From assembly GCA_944363615.1 (NCBI GenBank), contig CALVUQ010000012.1, positions 1 to 48,192 on the forward strand: a DNA stretch of 48,192 nucleotides, given 5' to 3'. The stretch comes from an uncultured Clostridia bacterium. Its GTDB lineage: Bacteria > Bacillota > Clostridia > Christensenellales > Pumilibacteraceae. Below, in pieces: positions 31,735-39,510 of this stretch. How positions within the stretch are numbered: the first letter of the stretch is position 1; each line of letters opens with the position of its first letter. Below the pieces are notes generated by a model. That model was given only the letters and a program-made list of their open reading frames with translations, was not told the DNA's origin and ran no database searches. Both the position numbers and the translations under genes were made by a program.

Positions 31735-32214
31735 ATGACGATTAAATTGTTTCTTTTGTTTTCCCTGACGGCTTTGGGCACGGTGACGGGATTGATCTTT
31801 TCAAAAAAGCTTACCCGAAGACGAAGGTATTTCGAAGAGCTTATTTTGCTTATCAACAATCTCATAAGCGATTTCCGATTCAAACAAAGCAGCGTATGCG
31901 ACCTGTTATCTTCGTTTGAAGCAGCCGAAGTAAAACCCACCGTAAACGAGTTTATAAGATACGTCAGGGGTGAGGATAAAGAACTTAAAATAAGTAAACT
32001 TGACCTTAGCGAACGCGAATACGTTTTCGTTAAAGAAATGTTTTCCGTATTGGGAACGTATGATCTTGAAACTCAGGTCTTCGTTCTTGACAATTACAAG
32101 CTTAAAGCGGAAGAGTTTTACGCTGCCGCTAAGGACAAGGAGGCGCGTTACGGCAAGACGATCGTAAAACTCGGCTTTCTGCTGGGGCTTGCGGCGGGAA
32201 TAGTATTGTTGTGA
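31735..32214 (+). CDS. spoIIIAB: Stage III sporulation protein AB
   Basis: A 159-residue membrane protein resembling GspF-type secretion components. It has an N-terminal helix (TIKLFLLFSLTALGTVTGLIFSKK), a central cytoplasmic helical domain (RRRRYFEELILLINNLISDFRFK, ending ...FVLDNYKLKAEEFYAAAKDKEARYGKTIVKLG) and a C-terminal helix LGFLLGLAAGIVLL. Domain layout and position are diagnostic. Six bases after spoIIIAA. Confidence 0.92.
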   Translation: MTIKLFLLFSLTALGTVTGLIFSKKLTRRRRYFEELILLINNLISDFRFKQSSVCDLLSSFEAAEVKPTVNEFIRYVRGEDKELKISKLDLSEREYVFVKEMFSVLGTYDLETQVFVLDNYKLKAEEFYAAAKDKEARYGKTIVKLGFLLGLAAGIVLL

Positions 32215-32224
32215 GGTTTTCGTT

Positions 32225-32422
32225 ATGGACGTCGGTATAATATTCAAGATAGCCGCAGTCGGCATATTGACCGCAGTCGTCAATCAGGTGCTTAAAAAGG
32301 CCGATAAAGACGAGATTGCAACGCTTACGACGCTTGCCGGGCTTGTGATAGTTTTACTTATGGTGATCGACATGATAGCGCAGCTTTTCGATTCGCTTAA
32401 AATGTTGTTTACTCTTTATTAG
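32225..32422 (+). CDS. spoIIIAC: Stage III sporulation protein AC
   Basis: A 65-residue membrane protein with two helices, of the SpoIIIAC/AD family. Evidence: DVGIIFKIAAVGILTAVVNQVLKKADKDEIATLTTLAGLVIVLLMVIDMIAQLF, matching the conserved K-x-x-x-D-E/K-A motif between the helices. It stands 3 bases before spoIIIAD, its paralogue. Part of the membrane platform of the channel. Confidence 0.93.
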   Translation: MDVGIIFKIAAVGILTAVVNQVLKKADKDEIATLTTLAGLVIVLLMVIDMIAQLFDSLKMLFTLY

Positions 32423-32425
32423 CTT

Positions 32426-32809
32426 ATGGAAATTTTCAGGATTGCCGCCATAGGCATCATAACCGCGCTGTGCGTGTTGGTTCTGCGCGAAAACAGAAGC
32501 GATATAGCCACGCTTATAGGAATTGCCGGCGGAGTGATTATACTTTTGTCGCTTATCGATTATTTCACGCAGATTTTCGATTTTCTGAAACAGCTTATCG
32601 ATAAGGCGGGCATAGACGGCGGAGTAATAAAGGCGCTTGTAAAAATCGTCGGGATAGGCTACGTCGCAGAGTTTTCCGCAGGAATCGTGGAGGAAAGCGG
32701 AAGTAAGGCGCTGGCGGAAAAAATCGCACTGGGAGGCAAGGTAATAATTTTCATTATGTCCATCCCGATAATAAAACTGCTGTTTGAAATTGTTTCCTCG
32801 ATGTTATGA
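32426..32809 (+). CDS. spoIIIAD: Stage III sporulation protein AD
   Basis: A 127-residue polytopic membrane protein of the SpoIIIAC/AD family. It resembles the AC protein: EIFRIAAIGIITALCVLVLRENRSDIATLIGIAGGVIILLSLIDYFTQIFDFL, followed by a longer C-terminal part (KALVKIVGIGYVAEFSAGIVEESGSKALAEKIALGGKVIIFIMSIPIIKLLFEIV). Its stop overlaps the spoIIIAE start (ATGATG region, 32806-32809). Confidence 0.93.
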   Translation: MEIFRIAAIGIITALCVLVLRENRSDIATLIGIAGGVIILLSLIDYFTQIFDFLKQLIDKAGIDGGVIKALVKIVGIGYVAEFSAGIVEESGSKALAEKIALGGKVIIFIMSIPIIKLLFEIVSSML

Positions 32810-33999
32810 TGAAAACCAAAATCGCGTTTATTTTAATTCTGTTTCTTTCTTTCGCGCTGTTGTTTTCGGGCACGGGGGAAAGTTTTGTATACGCGGAGGA
32901 AACCGACGGCGGGCAGACTCAACAGACAAGCGCCGAGGAGCTTATCGAGGAAATAGATTTAAGCGGTCTTGAAGAGTATTTCGCGACGTTAAACGACAAT
33001 CAGAAGTCTTTGTTCGGGACAAGTCTTTACGACTATCTGAAAAAAATCGTAAACGGCGACTTTGAATTCGGATATTCTTCGTTTTTCACCTATATGCTTA
33101 GTACGCTGGGCGTTTCGTTGGCGGAAATTCTGCCCATGCTGATTTCGATAATCGCGGTTTCCGTCCTCATAAGTTTTATCGGCGGAATGAAGGGAAGTTT
33201 TGCATCCCAATCCGTGGACGGCATAGTGAATTTTGCGGGAATAGCGCTTGTTTCGGCAATCGTACTGCTTCAGGTCTTCAGCGCAATACGCGATACTTCG
33301 GCGTTGGTAATGACGCTTAAGACGCAGATGGAAGCTGTTTTTCCCGTTCTGTTTACGCTGATGACGGCGCTGGGAGCGTCGGGATCAATAGCCATTTATC
33401 AGCCTGCCGTGGCGGTGCTTGCTTTTTCGGTGACTGAGCTTGTCTCCGCAATAGCGCTTCCTATGCTTATAATCACAATAGTGTTTTCCGTAGTGGGAAA
33501 TCTTTCTTCCGCCACCAAACTGGGCGGCATGGCAAAATTCTTCGTATCGGCGGCAAAATGGATACTGTATACGTCGTTTTTTCTGTTCCTGGCGTTTTTG
33601 TCCGTTCAAGGCATTACCGCAGCCGTTTACGACAATATTTCGGTAAGGACCGCAAAATTCGCGCTTTCCAAGTACGTTCCCGTAATAGGCGGGTATCTGT
33701 CGGAAGGATTCAACGTAATACTTGCCGGCACTGTGCTGATAAAAAACGCAGTGGGACTGACTGCCGTAATAATAATGTTTGTCAGCGTCGTTCCCGTTCT
33801 GTTCAAGGTAATAGCAGTCTCTTTGTCGCTTAAGCTTGCGGGCGCGCTTACCGAGCCCTTTGAAGGAGGAAAAGTCTGCGGACTTTTAGGCTCGGTATCT
33901 TCGTCGGTCAATTTGCTTGTGGCGGTAATCCTGGGCATGGTGTTTTTATACTTCGTGTTTCTGATTCTGATCATCGCAAGCGGAAATCTGGTGCTTTAG
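32806..33999 (+). CDS. spoIIIAE: Stage III sporulation protein AE
   Basis: A 397-residue protein, the largest membrane component of the channel. It has a cleavable-looking N-terminal helix (KIAFILILFLSFALLFSGTGESFVYAEE), then an extracellular-type segment with DLSGLEEYFATLNDNQKSLFG, and about eight membrane helices (for example LAEILPMLISIIAVSVLISFIGG, LVSAIVLLQVFS, ITIVFSVVGNLSSATKLGGMAKFFVSAAKWILYTSFFLFLAFLSVQG). The region with NLSSATKLGGMAK and SLSLKLAGALTEPFEG matches the family. Length is standard. Confidence 0.94.
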   Translation: MMKTKIAFILILFLSFALLFSGTGESFVYAEETDGGQTQQTSAEELIEEIDLSGLEEYFATLNDNQKSLFGTSLYDYLKKIVNGDFEFGYSSFFTYMLSTLGVSLAEILPMLISIIAVSVLISFIGGMKGSFASQSVDGIVNFAGIALVSAIVLLQVFSAIRDTSALVMTLKTQMEAVFPVLFTLMTALGASGSIAIYQPAVAVLAFSVTELVSAIALPMLIITIVFSVVGNLSSATKLGGMAKFFVSAAKWILYTSFFLFLAFLSVQGITAAVYDNISVRTAKFALSKYVPVIGGYLSEGFNVILAGTVLIKNAVGLTAVIIMFVSVVPVLFKVIAVSLSLKLAGALTEPFEGGKVCGLLGSVSSSVNLLVAVILGMVFLYFVFLILIIASGNLVL

Positions 34000-34010
34000 G
34001 GAGGGTAAAC

Positions 34011-34499
34011 ATGAGTGCCGTAACCAAATGGATTTTAGGCATTTTTGCCGCCGTAATAATAGGCGTGGTCGTCGATCTGCTGTTTTCCGGTTCCCGAATG
34101 TCGAAAATGATACGGTGCGCGACGGCTACGGTTACGCTTGTCATAATAGTCATGCCGCTGCCGTCCATGATAAAAAGCGGATTCGGCGCGGGCGAAACGG
34201 TATTTGAATATAATCCGCAGACGGACGATTATTTCCTGTCGTTTGTTACGGATAAAAAACTGAAAGTGCTTGCGGGTGGCGTGGAGGAAATGCTTGAGAA
34301 AGAAGGTATAAGCGGCGCAAGCGTAACCATCGACGCCGAAACCGACGGCGACGAAATAAATATTGTACAAGTCTTCATAAATTTAAGCAATTCCGTAATA
34401 GACGAAAATCTTCAGCATATAAATAAGAATGAGTTAGCGACAGATAAAACCGTTGAATATCTGGGCGTAGACGAAAGCAGGATAGTCGTGTATGGATAA
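34011..34499 (+). CDS. spoIIIAF: Stage III sporulation protein AF
   Basis: A 162-residue protein with two N-terminal membrane helices (KWILGIFAAVIIGVVVDLLFSG and CATATVTLVIIVMPLPSMI) followed by a soluble ring-building-type domain (VTIDAETDGDEINIVQVFINLSN). In B. subtilis SpoIIIAF forms part of the channel and can multimerise. RBS GGGAGG (33999-34004) precedes the ATG. The stop overlaps the spoIIIAG start by 8 bases. Confidence 0.91.
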   Translation: MSAVTKWILGIFAAVIIGVVVDLLFSGSRMSKMIRCATATVTLVIIVMPLPSMIKSGFGAGETVFEYNPQTDDYFLSFVTDKKLKVLAGGVEEMLEKEGISGASVTIDAETDGDEINIVQVFINLSNSVIDENLQHINKNELATDKTVEYLGVDESRIVVYG

Positions 34500-34992
34500 G
34501 AAAAACGAAAAATCTTCAATAGCGGAAAAATTAAAAAAGCTGAAGCACAAGGAGATTGTCGTGGCCGTTCTTGCGGTTATCGTCATGCTGGTCATCTATT
34601 TTTCGTCGTATCTTACAAAAAGCGCGGATTCGGTTTCTTACGAAAACGAAGCGCGCGGCGATTATTGCGTCAAAATGGAAACGGACGTTCTTGACGCGGT
34701 CAGAAAGTTAAGCGGTGATAAAAACGCCAAGGTCATCGTTAACTGGGAAACAAGCGTGGAGGCGGTAATTGCTTATGCGACCAGTACGGGGCAGAACTCT
34801 TCTTCCTCTCAGCCCACGATTGTCAATAACGGCGCTCCCGTCGTGTTAAAGGAAATTTACCCGAAAGCTCTTGGCGTGGCGATTGTGATCAGCGGAGGAG
34901 ACAATGTAAAATTAAGATTAGACATTACGGGAATGGTTTCCACGCTGTTGGACATATCTCCCGAAAAAATAGCCGTTTACTCTTCAAAATAA
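34492..34992 (+). CDS. spoIIIAG: Stage III sporulation protein AG
   Basis: A 166-residue protein that forms the large periplasmic ring between mother cell and forespore. It has one membrane helix (21-39: EIVVAVLAVIVMLVIYFSS) and an extracellular ring-building motif with Ser/Gln-rich insert TGQNSSSSQPTI (about 103-114), then KEIYPKALGVAIVISGGDNVKLRLDITGMVSTLLDISPEKIAVYSSK, the diagnostic C-terminus (GVAIVxxGGxxxxxxxxI). It is shorter than B. subtilis AG (about 229 residues). Confidence 0.93.
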   Translation: MDKKNEKSSIAEKLKKLKHKEIVVAVLAVIVMLVIYFSSYLTKSADSVSYENEARGDYCVKMETDVLDAVRKLSGDKNAKVIVNWETSVEAVIAYATSTGQNSSSSQPTIVNNGAPVVLKEIYPKALGVAIVISGGDNVKLRLDITGMVSTLLDISPEKIAVYSSK

Positions 34993-35024
34993 ATTTAATG
35001 TAATATATTCAGGAGGATATAAAA

Positions 35025-35507
35025 ATGTTAGGGAAAAAGAGCAAAATTTTCGTTCTGGTAGGTATGATAGCGCTTCTCGTAGTCACGGGCGTGCTTAACA
35101 TCTATCTCAACAAGAGTGCCGAAAAGGCAAACGCGGGTACCGGCGAAAACCTTGTTTCGTCCGACTTCTTTGCGACCTATCGCACGGACAGGACCGAAAC
35201 GCGCAATCAGACCATAATGTATCTTGACGCCATTATCGCAAACGAGTCTTCTTCCGCGGAGGCGGTTGCTCAGGCAGAAAGCGACAAGCTTGCCCTTACC
35301 GCCGCCATGGATACCGAACTTGTTCTCGAAGGGCTGATAAAGGCCGCGGGGTTTGAGGACGCCGTTGTCACTTCCTCGACCGAAAACATCAACATAATCA
35401 TAAAATCGCCCTCTCTCACCAGCGAACAGGTGGCAAAAGTGCTTGAAATCGTCACCGCCGAGACGGGTAAGGGAGCAAGTAGCGTAAGAATTATTCCGGT
35501 CGAATAG
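35025..35507 (+). CDS. spoIIIAH: Stage III sporulation protein AH
   Basis: A 160-residue single-pass protein; in B. subtilis it crosses to the forespore and docks with SpoIIQ. Helix 8-27 (IFVLVGMIALLVVTGVLNIYL) is followed by a polar segment and a C-terminal YscJ/FliF-like ring domain (EGLIKAAGFEDAVVTSSTENINIIIKSPSLTSEQVAKVLEIVTAETGKGASSVRIIPV). AGGAGG (35011-35016) precedes the ATG. It is shorter than B. subtilis AH (218 residues). No spoIIQ is in the window. Last gene of the operon. Confidence 0.92.
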   Translation: MLGKKSKIFVLVGMIALLVVTGVLNIYLNKSAEKANAGTGENLVSSDFFATYRTDRTETRNQTIMYLDAIIANESSSAEAVAQAESDKLALTAAMDTELVLEGLIKAAGFEDAVVTSSTENINIIIKSPSLTSEQVAKVLEIVTAETGKGASSVRIIPVE

Positions 35508-35516
35508 CAAAAAGTC

Positions 35517-35545
35517 TTGTAATTTCCGCATTATTGTGATATAAT
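35517..35545 (+). promoter_or_regulatory. Promoter of asp23-nusB-folD operon
   Basis: TTGTAA (35517-35522), a 17-base spacer and TATAAT (35540-35545), with the start codon at 35578. Confidence 0.8.
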
Positions 35546-35577
35546 TAAGTCGTATCGTCAGTACGGAGCGCAATGCA

Positions 35578-35898
35578 ATGCCTTTTAAATCACGTTATAA
35601 TGCAGATCTTACGGGTAAGGTAACTTACGGGCATAAAGTGGTAATGTCCATAATTTCCCTTGCAACGATGGAGATTCGCGGCGTTGCAAGTTTGCAGGGG
35701 AAGGGCATACGCACCGATATCGTGGGCGATCTTATAAACATTGACGTTTATATCGACGTTATGATCGGATTTTCCTGCGCGGAAGTTGCTTATCGCGTTC
35801 AGGAAAACATCAAACGCAGTGTGGAAAGCATGACGCATTACCGGGCGGGGACGATTAACGTTAACGTTTTGGGCGTCTGCTTCGACGAAAGTAAATAA
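35578..35898 (+). CDS. Asp23/Gls24 family protein (YqhY type)
   Basis: A 106-residue cytoplasmic protein, the second Asp23-family gene in the window. Evidence: GKVTYGHKVVMSIISLATMEIRGVASLQGKGIRTDIVGDLINIDVYIDVMIGFSCAEVAYRVQENIKRSVESMTHYRAGTINVNVLGVCFD, with the family's V-N-V closing strand. In B. subtilis yqhY stands in the same place before nusB and affects acetyl-CoA carboxylase activity. The usual preceding accB-accC genes are missing here. Start codon: ATG 35578 (a second ATG lies 5 bases upstream, out of frame). Confidence 0.9.
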   Translation: MPFKSRYNADLTGKVTYGHKVVMSIISLATMEIRGVASLQGKGIRTDIVGDLINIDVYIDVMIGFSCAEVAYRVQENIKRSVESMTHYRAGTINVNVLGVCFDESK

Positions 35899-35909
35899 AA
35901 ATCGGTTTA

Positions 35910-35948
35910 ACGGCTTCCTGTAATCGGGAAGCCTATAACCGTTTCGGA
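35910..35948 (+). other. Hairpin between the asp23 and nusB genes
   Basis: GGCTTCC and GGGAAGCC pair around TGTAAT(C) (about 35917-35938), with CGGTT/AACCG extending the stem. No T run follows, so this looks like an RNA stem for processing or stability rather than a terminator. Confidence 0.4.
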
Positions 35949-35954
35949 GACAAA

Positions 35955-36374
35955 ATGAGAAAAACCGCTAGAGAGAATGCTTTTAAACTTATTTTCGAAA
36001 GGCTTATAAACGGAAGCGAAAACAAGCTGAGTTACGCTGCCCTTACCGCCGCTTTGAACGACGAAGACAAGCTTTTTCTGGACGCTCTTTTAAAGGGCGT
36101 TTCGTCGGAATACGACTTTCTTACGGGCGTAATCGGCGGATATGCCAGCGGGTACGCGCTTGATCGCATTTATAAAATCGATCTGGCAATACTTCTTATT
36201 GCCTCGTACGAGATTCTGTTTATGGACGACGTTCCCGTCAAAGTCTCCGCAAACGAAGCGGTGGAGCTTGCCAAAACTTACTCGACCGAAAACAGTCCTT
36301 CTTTCATCAACGGCATAATAGCTTCTGTAATTAAAAACAAGGAGAACATTCTCAATGAGCGCAACTCTGATTGA
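35955..36374 (+). CDS. nusB: Transcription antitermination protein NusB
   Basis: Binds boxA RNA with NusE (S10) to support rRNA antitermination. It has 139 residues. Evidence: RENAFKLIFERLINGS at the N-terminus, IDLAILLIASYEILFMDDVPVKVSANEAVELAKTYSTENSPSFINGIIASVI, the diagnostic P-x-x-V-x-INEAV-E-LAK-x-Y-x-x-x-x-S-xxFVNGxL pattern (here KVSANEAVELAK and SPSFINGII). It overlaps folD by 20 bases. Confidence 0.96.
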   Translation: MRKTARENAFKLIFERLINGSENKLSYAALTAALNDEDKLFLDALLKGVSSEYDFLTGVIGGYASGYALDRIYKIDLAILLIASYEILFMDDVPVKVSANEAVELAKTYSTENSPSFINGIIASVIKNKENILNERNSD

Positions 36375-37203
36375 CGGCAAAAAATTATCCTCCCTTGTAC
36401 GCGAAGATATAAAGCGCGACGCTCTTGCTTACGAGCAAAAGTACGGCAGAAAAATAGGACTGGCGGTTATTCTTGCGGGTGAAAATCCGGCAAGCAAAAT
36501 TTACGTTCGCAACAAAATCGTCGCGTGCGAAGAAACGGGCATAAGGTCTTTTGAATATTACCTTCCCGAAACGGTTACTACGGATCAGCTTATAGAGCTT
36601 GTCGAAACAGTAAACGCCGACGAAAACATAGACGGTTTGCTTGTTCAACTGCCGTTACCGAAAGGTGTGGACGAAAAAGCAGTACTTAAAGCGGTGTCGC
36701 CCGCTAAGGACGTTGACGGATTTCATGCGGTAAATGCCGGAAATCTGCTTTTGGGCAATCCCTGTCTTGCCGCTTGCACTCCGTCGGGAATCATGGAGCT
36801 TATAAAAAGCACAGGCGTTCAAATCGCGAGAAAAAACGCAGTAGTGGTAGGAAGAAGCAATATTGTCGGAAAACCCGTTGCCGTCATGCTTTTAAGCGAA
36901 AACGCAACGGTTACCGTTTGCCATTCCAAAACCACCGATTTGAAAAAACATACGCTTGAAGCGGACATTCTGGTTGTCGCGGTAGGTATCAAAGAGTTTA
37001 TAAAGGGCGATATGATTAAGAAGGGCGCTGTCGTCATCGACGTGGGTATGAACCGCTCGGACGGAAAACTTTACGGCGATGTGGAATTCGATTCTGCCAA
37101 GGAAAGGGCTGCCTTTATCACTCCTGTGCCGGGCGGAGTCGGTCCCATGACGATTACGATGCTGCTTAAAAATACCGTTAAGGCGGCAAATCTTGCAAAA
37201 TAA
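36355..37203 (+). CDS. folD: Bifunctional methylenetetrahydrofolate dehydrogenase / cyclohydrolase
   Basis: Interconverts 5,10-methylene-, methenyl- and 10-formyl-tetrahydrofolate with NADP+. It has 282 residues. The conserved KIYVRNKIVACEETGI (Y and K of the substrate site; K57-like), then DGLLVQLPLPKGVDEKAVLKAVSPAKDVDGFHAVNAGNLL and the NADP site VVVGRSNIVGKPVAVML, ending TPVPGGVGPMTITMLLKNT. It overlaps nusB by 20 bases and xseA by 11, so it is in the same transcript. Confidence 0.97.
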   Translation: MSATLIDGKKLSSLVREDIKRDALAYEQKYGRKIGLAVILAGENPASKIYVRNKIVACEETGIRSFEYYLPETVTTDQLIELVETVNADENIDGLLVQLPLPKGVDEKAVLKAVSPAKDVDGFHAVNAGNLLLGNPCLAACTPSGIMELIKSTGVQIARKNAVVVGRSNIVGKPVAVMLLSENATVTVCHSKTTDLKKHTLEADILVVAVGIKEFIKGDMIKKGAVVIDVGMNRSDGKLYGDVEFDSAKERAAFITPVPGGVGPMTITMLLKNTVKAANLAK

Positions 37204-38446
37204 AAGACTTTCCGTATCACAGCTCAACAATTACATCAAAAACGTTTTCGATGATGAGCTTATATTGAAAAACATTACCGTTTTCGGTGAGATTTCCGAA
37301 AAGTCGGAGTCGGGCGGTAACGTTTTTTTCACGCTTAAAGACGAGGACAGTATTTTGCGCTGCGTTCATTTCGGACATTGCGAGATGCCTCAGACAGGCG
37401 AAAGCGTGTCGGTAACGGGCAGCGTGGATTATTACGCGAAAGGGAACAGAGTGTCTTTCCGCGCAAAATTCATCGTGCCGTTCGGAGAAGGCGCGCTCAG
37501 GCGGGAATTTCTTGCGCTGAAGGAAAAACTGCGTGCAGAAGGGCTTTTCGACAATCACTTGCCTCTTCCGTCGTTTATCAGAAAAATCGCGGTGGTTACC
37601 AGTGACGCCGGCGCCGTAATACACGATCTCGTGTCCGTCGTCTATAAGCGTCATCCGTATATCGATATTGTCGTATATCCTGTAAGGGTTCAGGGAGAGG
37701 GGGCTGAAAAAGAAATCGCGCTTGCCGTTACAAAAGCAGCTCAAAGCGATTGCGACGTTACAGTGGTTGCGCGCGGAGGAGGTTCGGTATCGGACCTTGA
37801 GGCGTTTAATAAAGAGGAGGTCGCGCGTGCGGTAGCGTTAAGTCTTAAACCCGTGATTTCCGCAGTGGGACATGAAACGGATTATACTTTGTGCGATTTC
37901 TGCGCTTCTTTAAGGGCGGGCACGCCGTCCATTGCGGGGGAGAACATCTGCCGGATCAACGAAACGTTTTTAAGTAATTTCGTTTCGCTTTTACAAAGAC
38001 TTTCGTCGGCGCAACAAAGAATATTCTCCAAAAAATCCGTAACCGCTTTTCTTTGCGCAAAACGCCTTACGGATACGGCTCATTCTTTGTTGTATCGTAA
38101 TCGTATAAGAGTGCGCGACGCGGCGCAAAGACTCAAATTTTCGGCGGAACGCGTCTTTTCGGAAGGCAGCGTTAAAAGCGAAAGACTATGTTCAAGATTA
38201 GACGGTGCGATAACTAAACTGTTTTCCGATAAAGAAAACGCCTTTAAGACAGTGACGGCAAGACTGGACGCATCCAGCCCGCTTGGAATACTGCAAAAAG
38301 GTTATGCAAAAGTTTATTCGGGGCAAAAACCGTTGTATTCGGCTGCGGATGCCGTCAGCGGACAAGAAATCGACGTTTATATGCGTGACGGGACGATTCA
38401 TGCCCAAACGCTTTCCGTAAAACTCATCGAAAACAAGGAGAAGTGA
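37193..38446 (+). CDS. xseA: Exodeoxyribonuclease VII large subunit
   Basis: Catalytic subunit of the single-strand-specific exonuclease VII. It has 417 residues. The TTG at 37193 overlaps folD. The N-terminal OB fold (VFGEISEKSESGGNVFFTLKDEDSILRCVHF) is followed by the catalytic core: KIAVVTSDAGAVIHDLVSVVYKRHPYIDIVVYPVRVQGEGA, VARGGGSVSDLEAFNKEEVARAV, ISAVGHETDYTLCDFCASLRAGTPSIA, then a long coiled-coil segment (about 260-360) and the C-terminal QKGYAKVY domain. The small subunit gene follows after 7 bases. Confidence 0.96.
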   Translation: MQNKRLSVSQLNNYIKNVFDDELILKNITVFGEISEKSESGGNVFFTLKDEDSILRCVHFGHCEMPQTGESVSVTGSVDYYAKGNRVSFRAKFIVPFGEGALRREFLALKEKLRAEGLFDNHLPLPSFIRKIAVVTSDAGAVIHDLVSVVYKRHPYIDIVVYPVRVQGEGAEKEIALAVTKAAQSDCDVTVVARGGGSVSDLEAFNKEEVARAVALSLKPVISAVGHETDYTLCDFCASLRAGTPSIAGENICRINETFLSNFVSLLQRLSSAQQRIFSKKSVTAFLCAKRLTDTAHSLLYRNRIRVRDAAQRLKFSAERVFSEGSVKSERLCSRLDGAITKLFSDKENAFKTVTARLDASSPLGILQKGYAKVYSGQKPLYSAADAVSGQEIDVYMRDGTIHAQTLSVKLIENKEK

Positions 38447-38453
38447 TAGGGTT

Positions 38454-38654
38454 ATGGATTACGAAAAAAAATTAGCCGAGCTTGAAAATCTCGTAAAAAA
38501 ACTTGAGGAAGGCGGCCTTACGCTTGAAGAGAGCATTGCCGTTTTCGAAAAGGGCGTTACTTTGACCAAAGAATGTCTGGGCGCGCTTAACGAATACAAG
38601 GGCAAAATCTCCTCCATTCAGGATGAGATGGACAAGCTTCTTTCGCAGGACTGA
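38454..38654 (+). CDS. xseB: Exodeoxyribonuclease VII small subunit
   Basis: A 66-residue helical partner of XseA. Evidence: DYEKKLAELENLVKKLEEGGLTLEESIAVFEKGVTLTKECLGALNEYKGKI, the canonical pattern (LEEGxLxLExSLxxFExGVxLxxxCxxxLxxAExKI). Placed directly after xseA as in most Bacillota, 7 bases before the ispA start codon. Confidence 0.94.
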   Translation: MDYEKKLAELENLVKKLEEGGLTLEESIAVFEKGVTLTKECLGALNEYKGKISSIQDEMDKLLSQD

Positions 38655-38661
38655 CAGACAA

Positions 38662-39504
38662 ATGGATTACAAAAAGCAATTCGACAATACTTTATCTGTC
38701 TTTGAAAACAGCCTTTTATCGCTTTCCGGGTCATGGAATTTTATTTCTCCGCTTGACGAAAGTATTCGTTACAGCTTGTTTTCGGGCGGAAAGCGCATAA
38801 GACCGGTAATGCTGCTTGAAACTTATAAGCTTTTTCATCCGCTTGACGCTTCCGCGTTAAGGTTTGCCGCGGCAACGGAAGCGCTTCACACCTATTCGCT
38901 TGTGCACGACGATTTGCCCTGCATGGACAACGACGATTACAGAAGGGGAAAGCCCTCGTCTCATAAAAAGTTCGGTGAAAACATTGCAGTGCTTACGGGC
39001 GACGCCTTGCTTAATCTCGCCTACGAGCTTGTTTTTGACGCCGTGGAATTAAGTCCTTATCGCGAAGGGGCGATAAAAGCGGGGCGGACGTTTGCCGCTT
39101 TGACGGGCGCCAAAGGCCTTATCGCCGGACAGATTGCGGATCTAAGTTTTACACGGGAAAAACGCGATTTTAACGACCTTGAATATGTATTCCGCCACAA
39201 AACCTGTGACCTTATTGTCGCTGCGGTAAAATGCGGCGCGTTGGCTGCGGGTGCGGACGAAAAAAGCGCGGCTGCTCTTGAGGATTATGCATATAACTTC
39301 GGGTTTGCCTTTCAGCTGGCCGACGACCTGTTGGACGGGGCTGAGGACGAGGGCTGTTCTTCCTTGAAATTGTATGACGAAAATCGGGTACGCAAAATGC
39401 TTGCCGATTATACTTCAAGGGCGGTAAGCGCTTTGGATAAAATCGATTGCGACACGGGATTTTTAAGATATCTTGCGCAAATTTCCGAAAAGAGGTTGAA
39501 ATAA
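38662..39504 (+). CDS. ispA: Polyprenyl synthetase (farnesyl/geranylgeranyl diphosphate synthase)
   Basis: Chain-elongating prenyltransferase making FPP (or GGPP) from IPP and DMAPP. I chose the ATG at 38662 (MDYKKQFDNT); a longer reading from 38623 overlaps xseB and has no site. It has 280 residues. The first aspartate-rich motif is DDLPCMDNDD (in LVHDDLPCMDNDDYRRG); the second is FAFQLADDLLD. SGGKRIRPVML and GKPSSHKKFGENIAVLTGDALL complete the signature. It would feed UppS. Chain length cannot be read with certainty. Confidence 0.94.
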   Translation: MDYKKQFDNTLSVFENSLLSLSGSWNFISPLDESIRYSLFSGGKRIRPVMLLETYKLFHPLDASALRFAAATEALHTYSLVHDDLPCMDNDDYRRGKPSSHKKFGENIAVLTGDALLNLAYELVFDAVELSPYREGAIKAGRTFAALTGAKGLIAGQIADLSFTREKRDFNDLEYVFRHKTCDLIVAAVKCGALAAGADEKSAAALEDYAYNFGFAFQLADDLLDGAEDEGCSSLKLYDENRVRKMLADYTSRAVSALDKIDCDTGFLRYLAQISEKRLK

Positions 39505-39510
39505 AGTTTT

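Noticed and set aside
35578..35898. Treating the second Asp23 gene as a recent duplicate of 1504-1854
   Set aside because: The two proteins differ in sequence and sit in their own conserved neighbourhoods (yloU before fakA, yqhY before nusB), so both are old paralogues.
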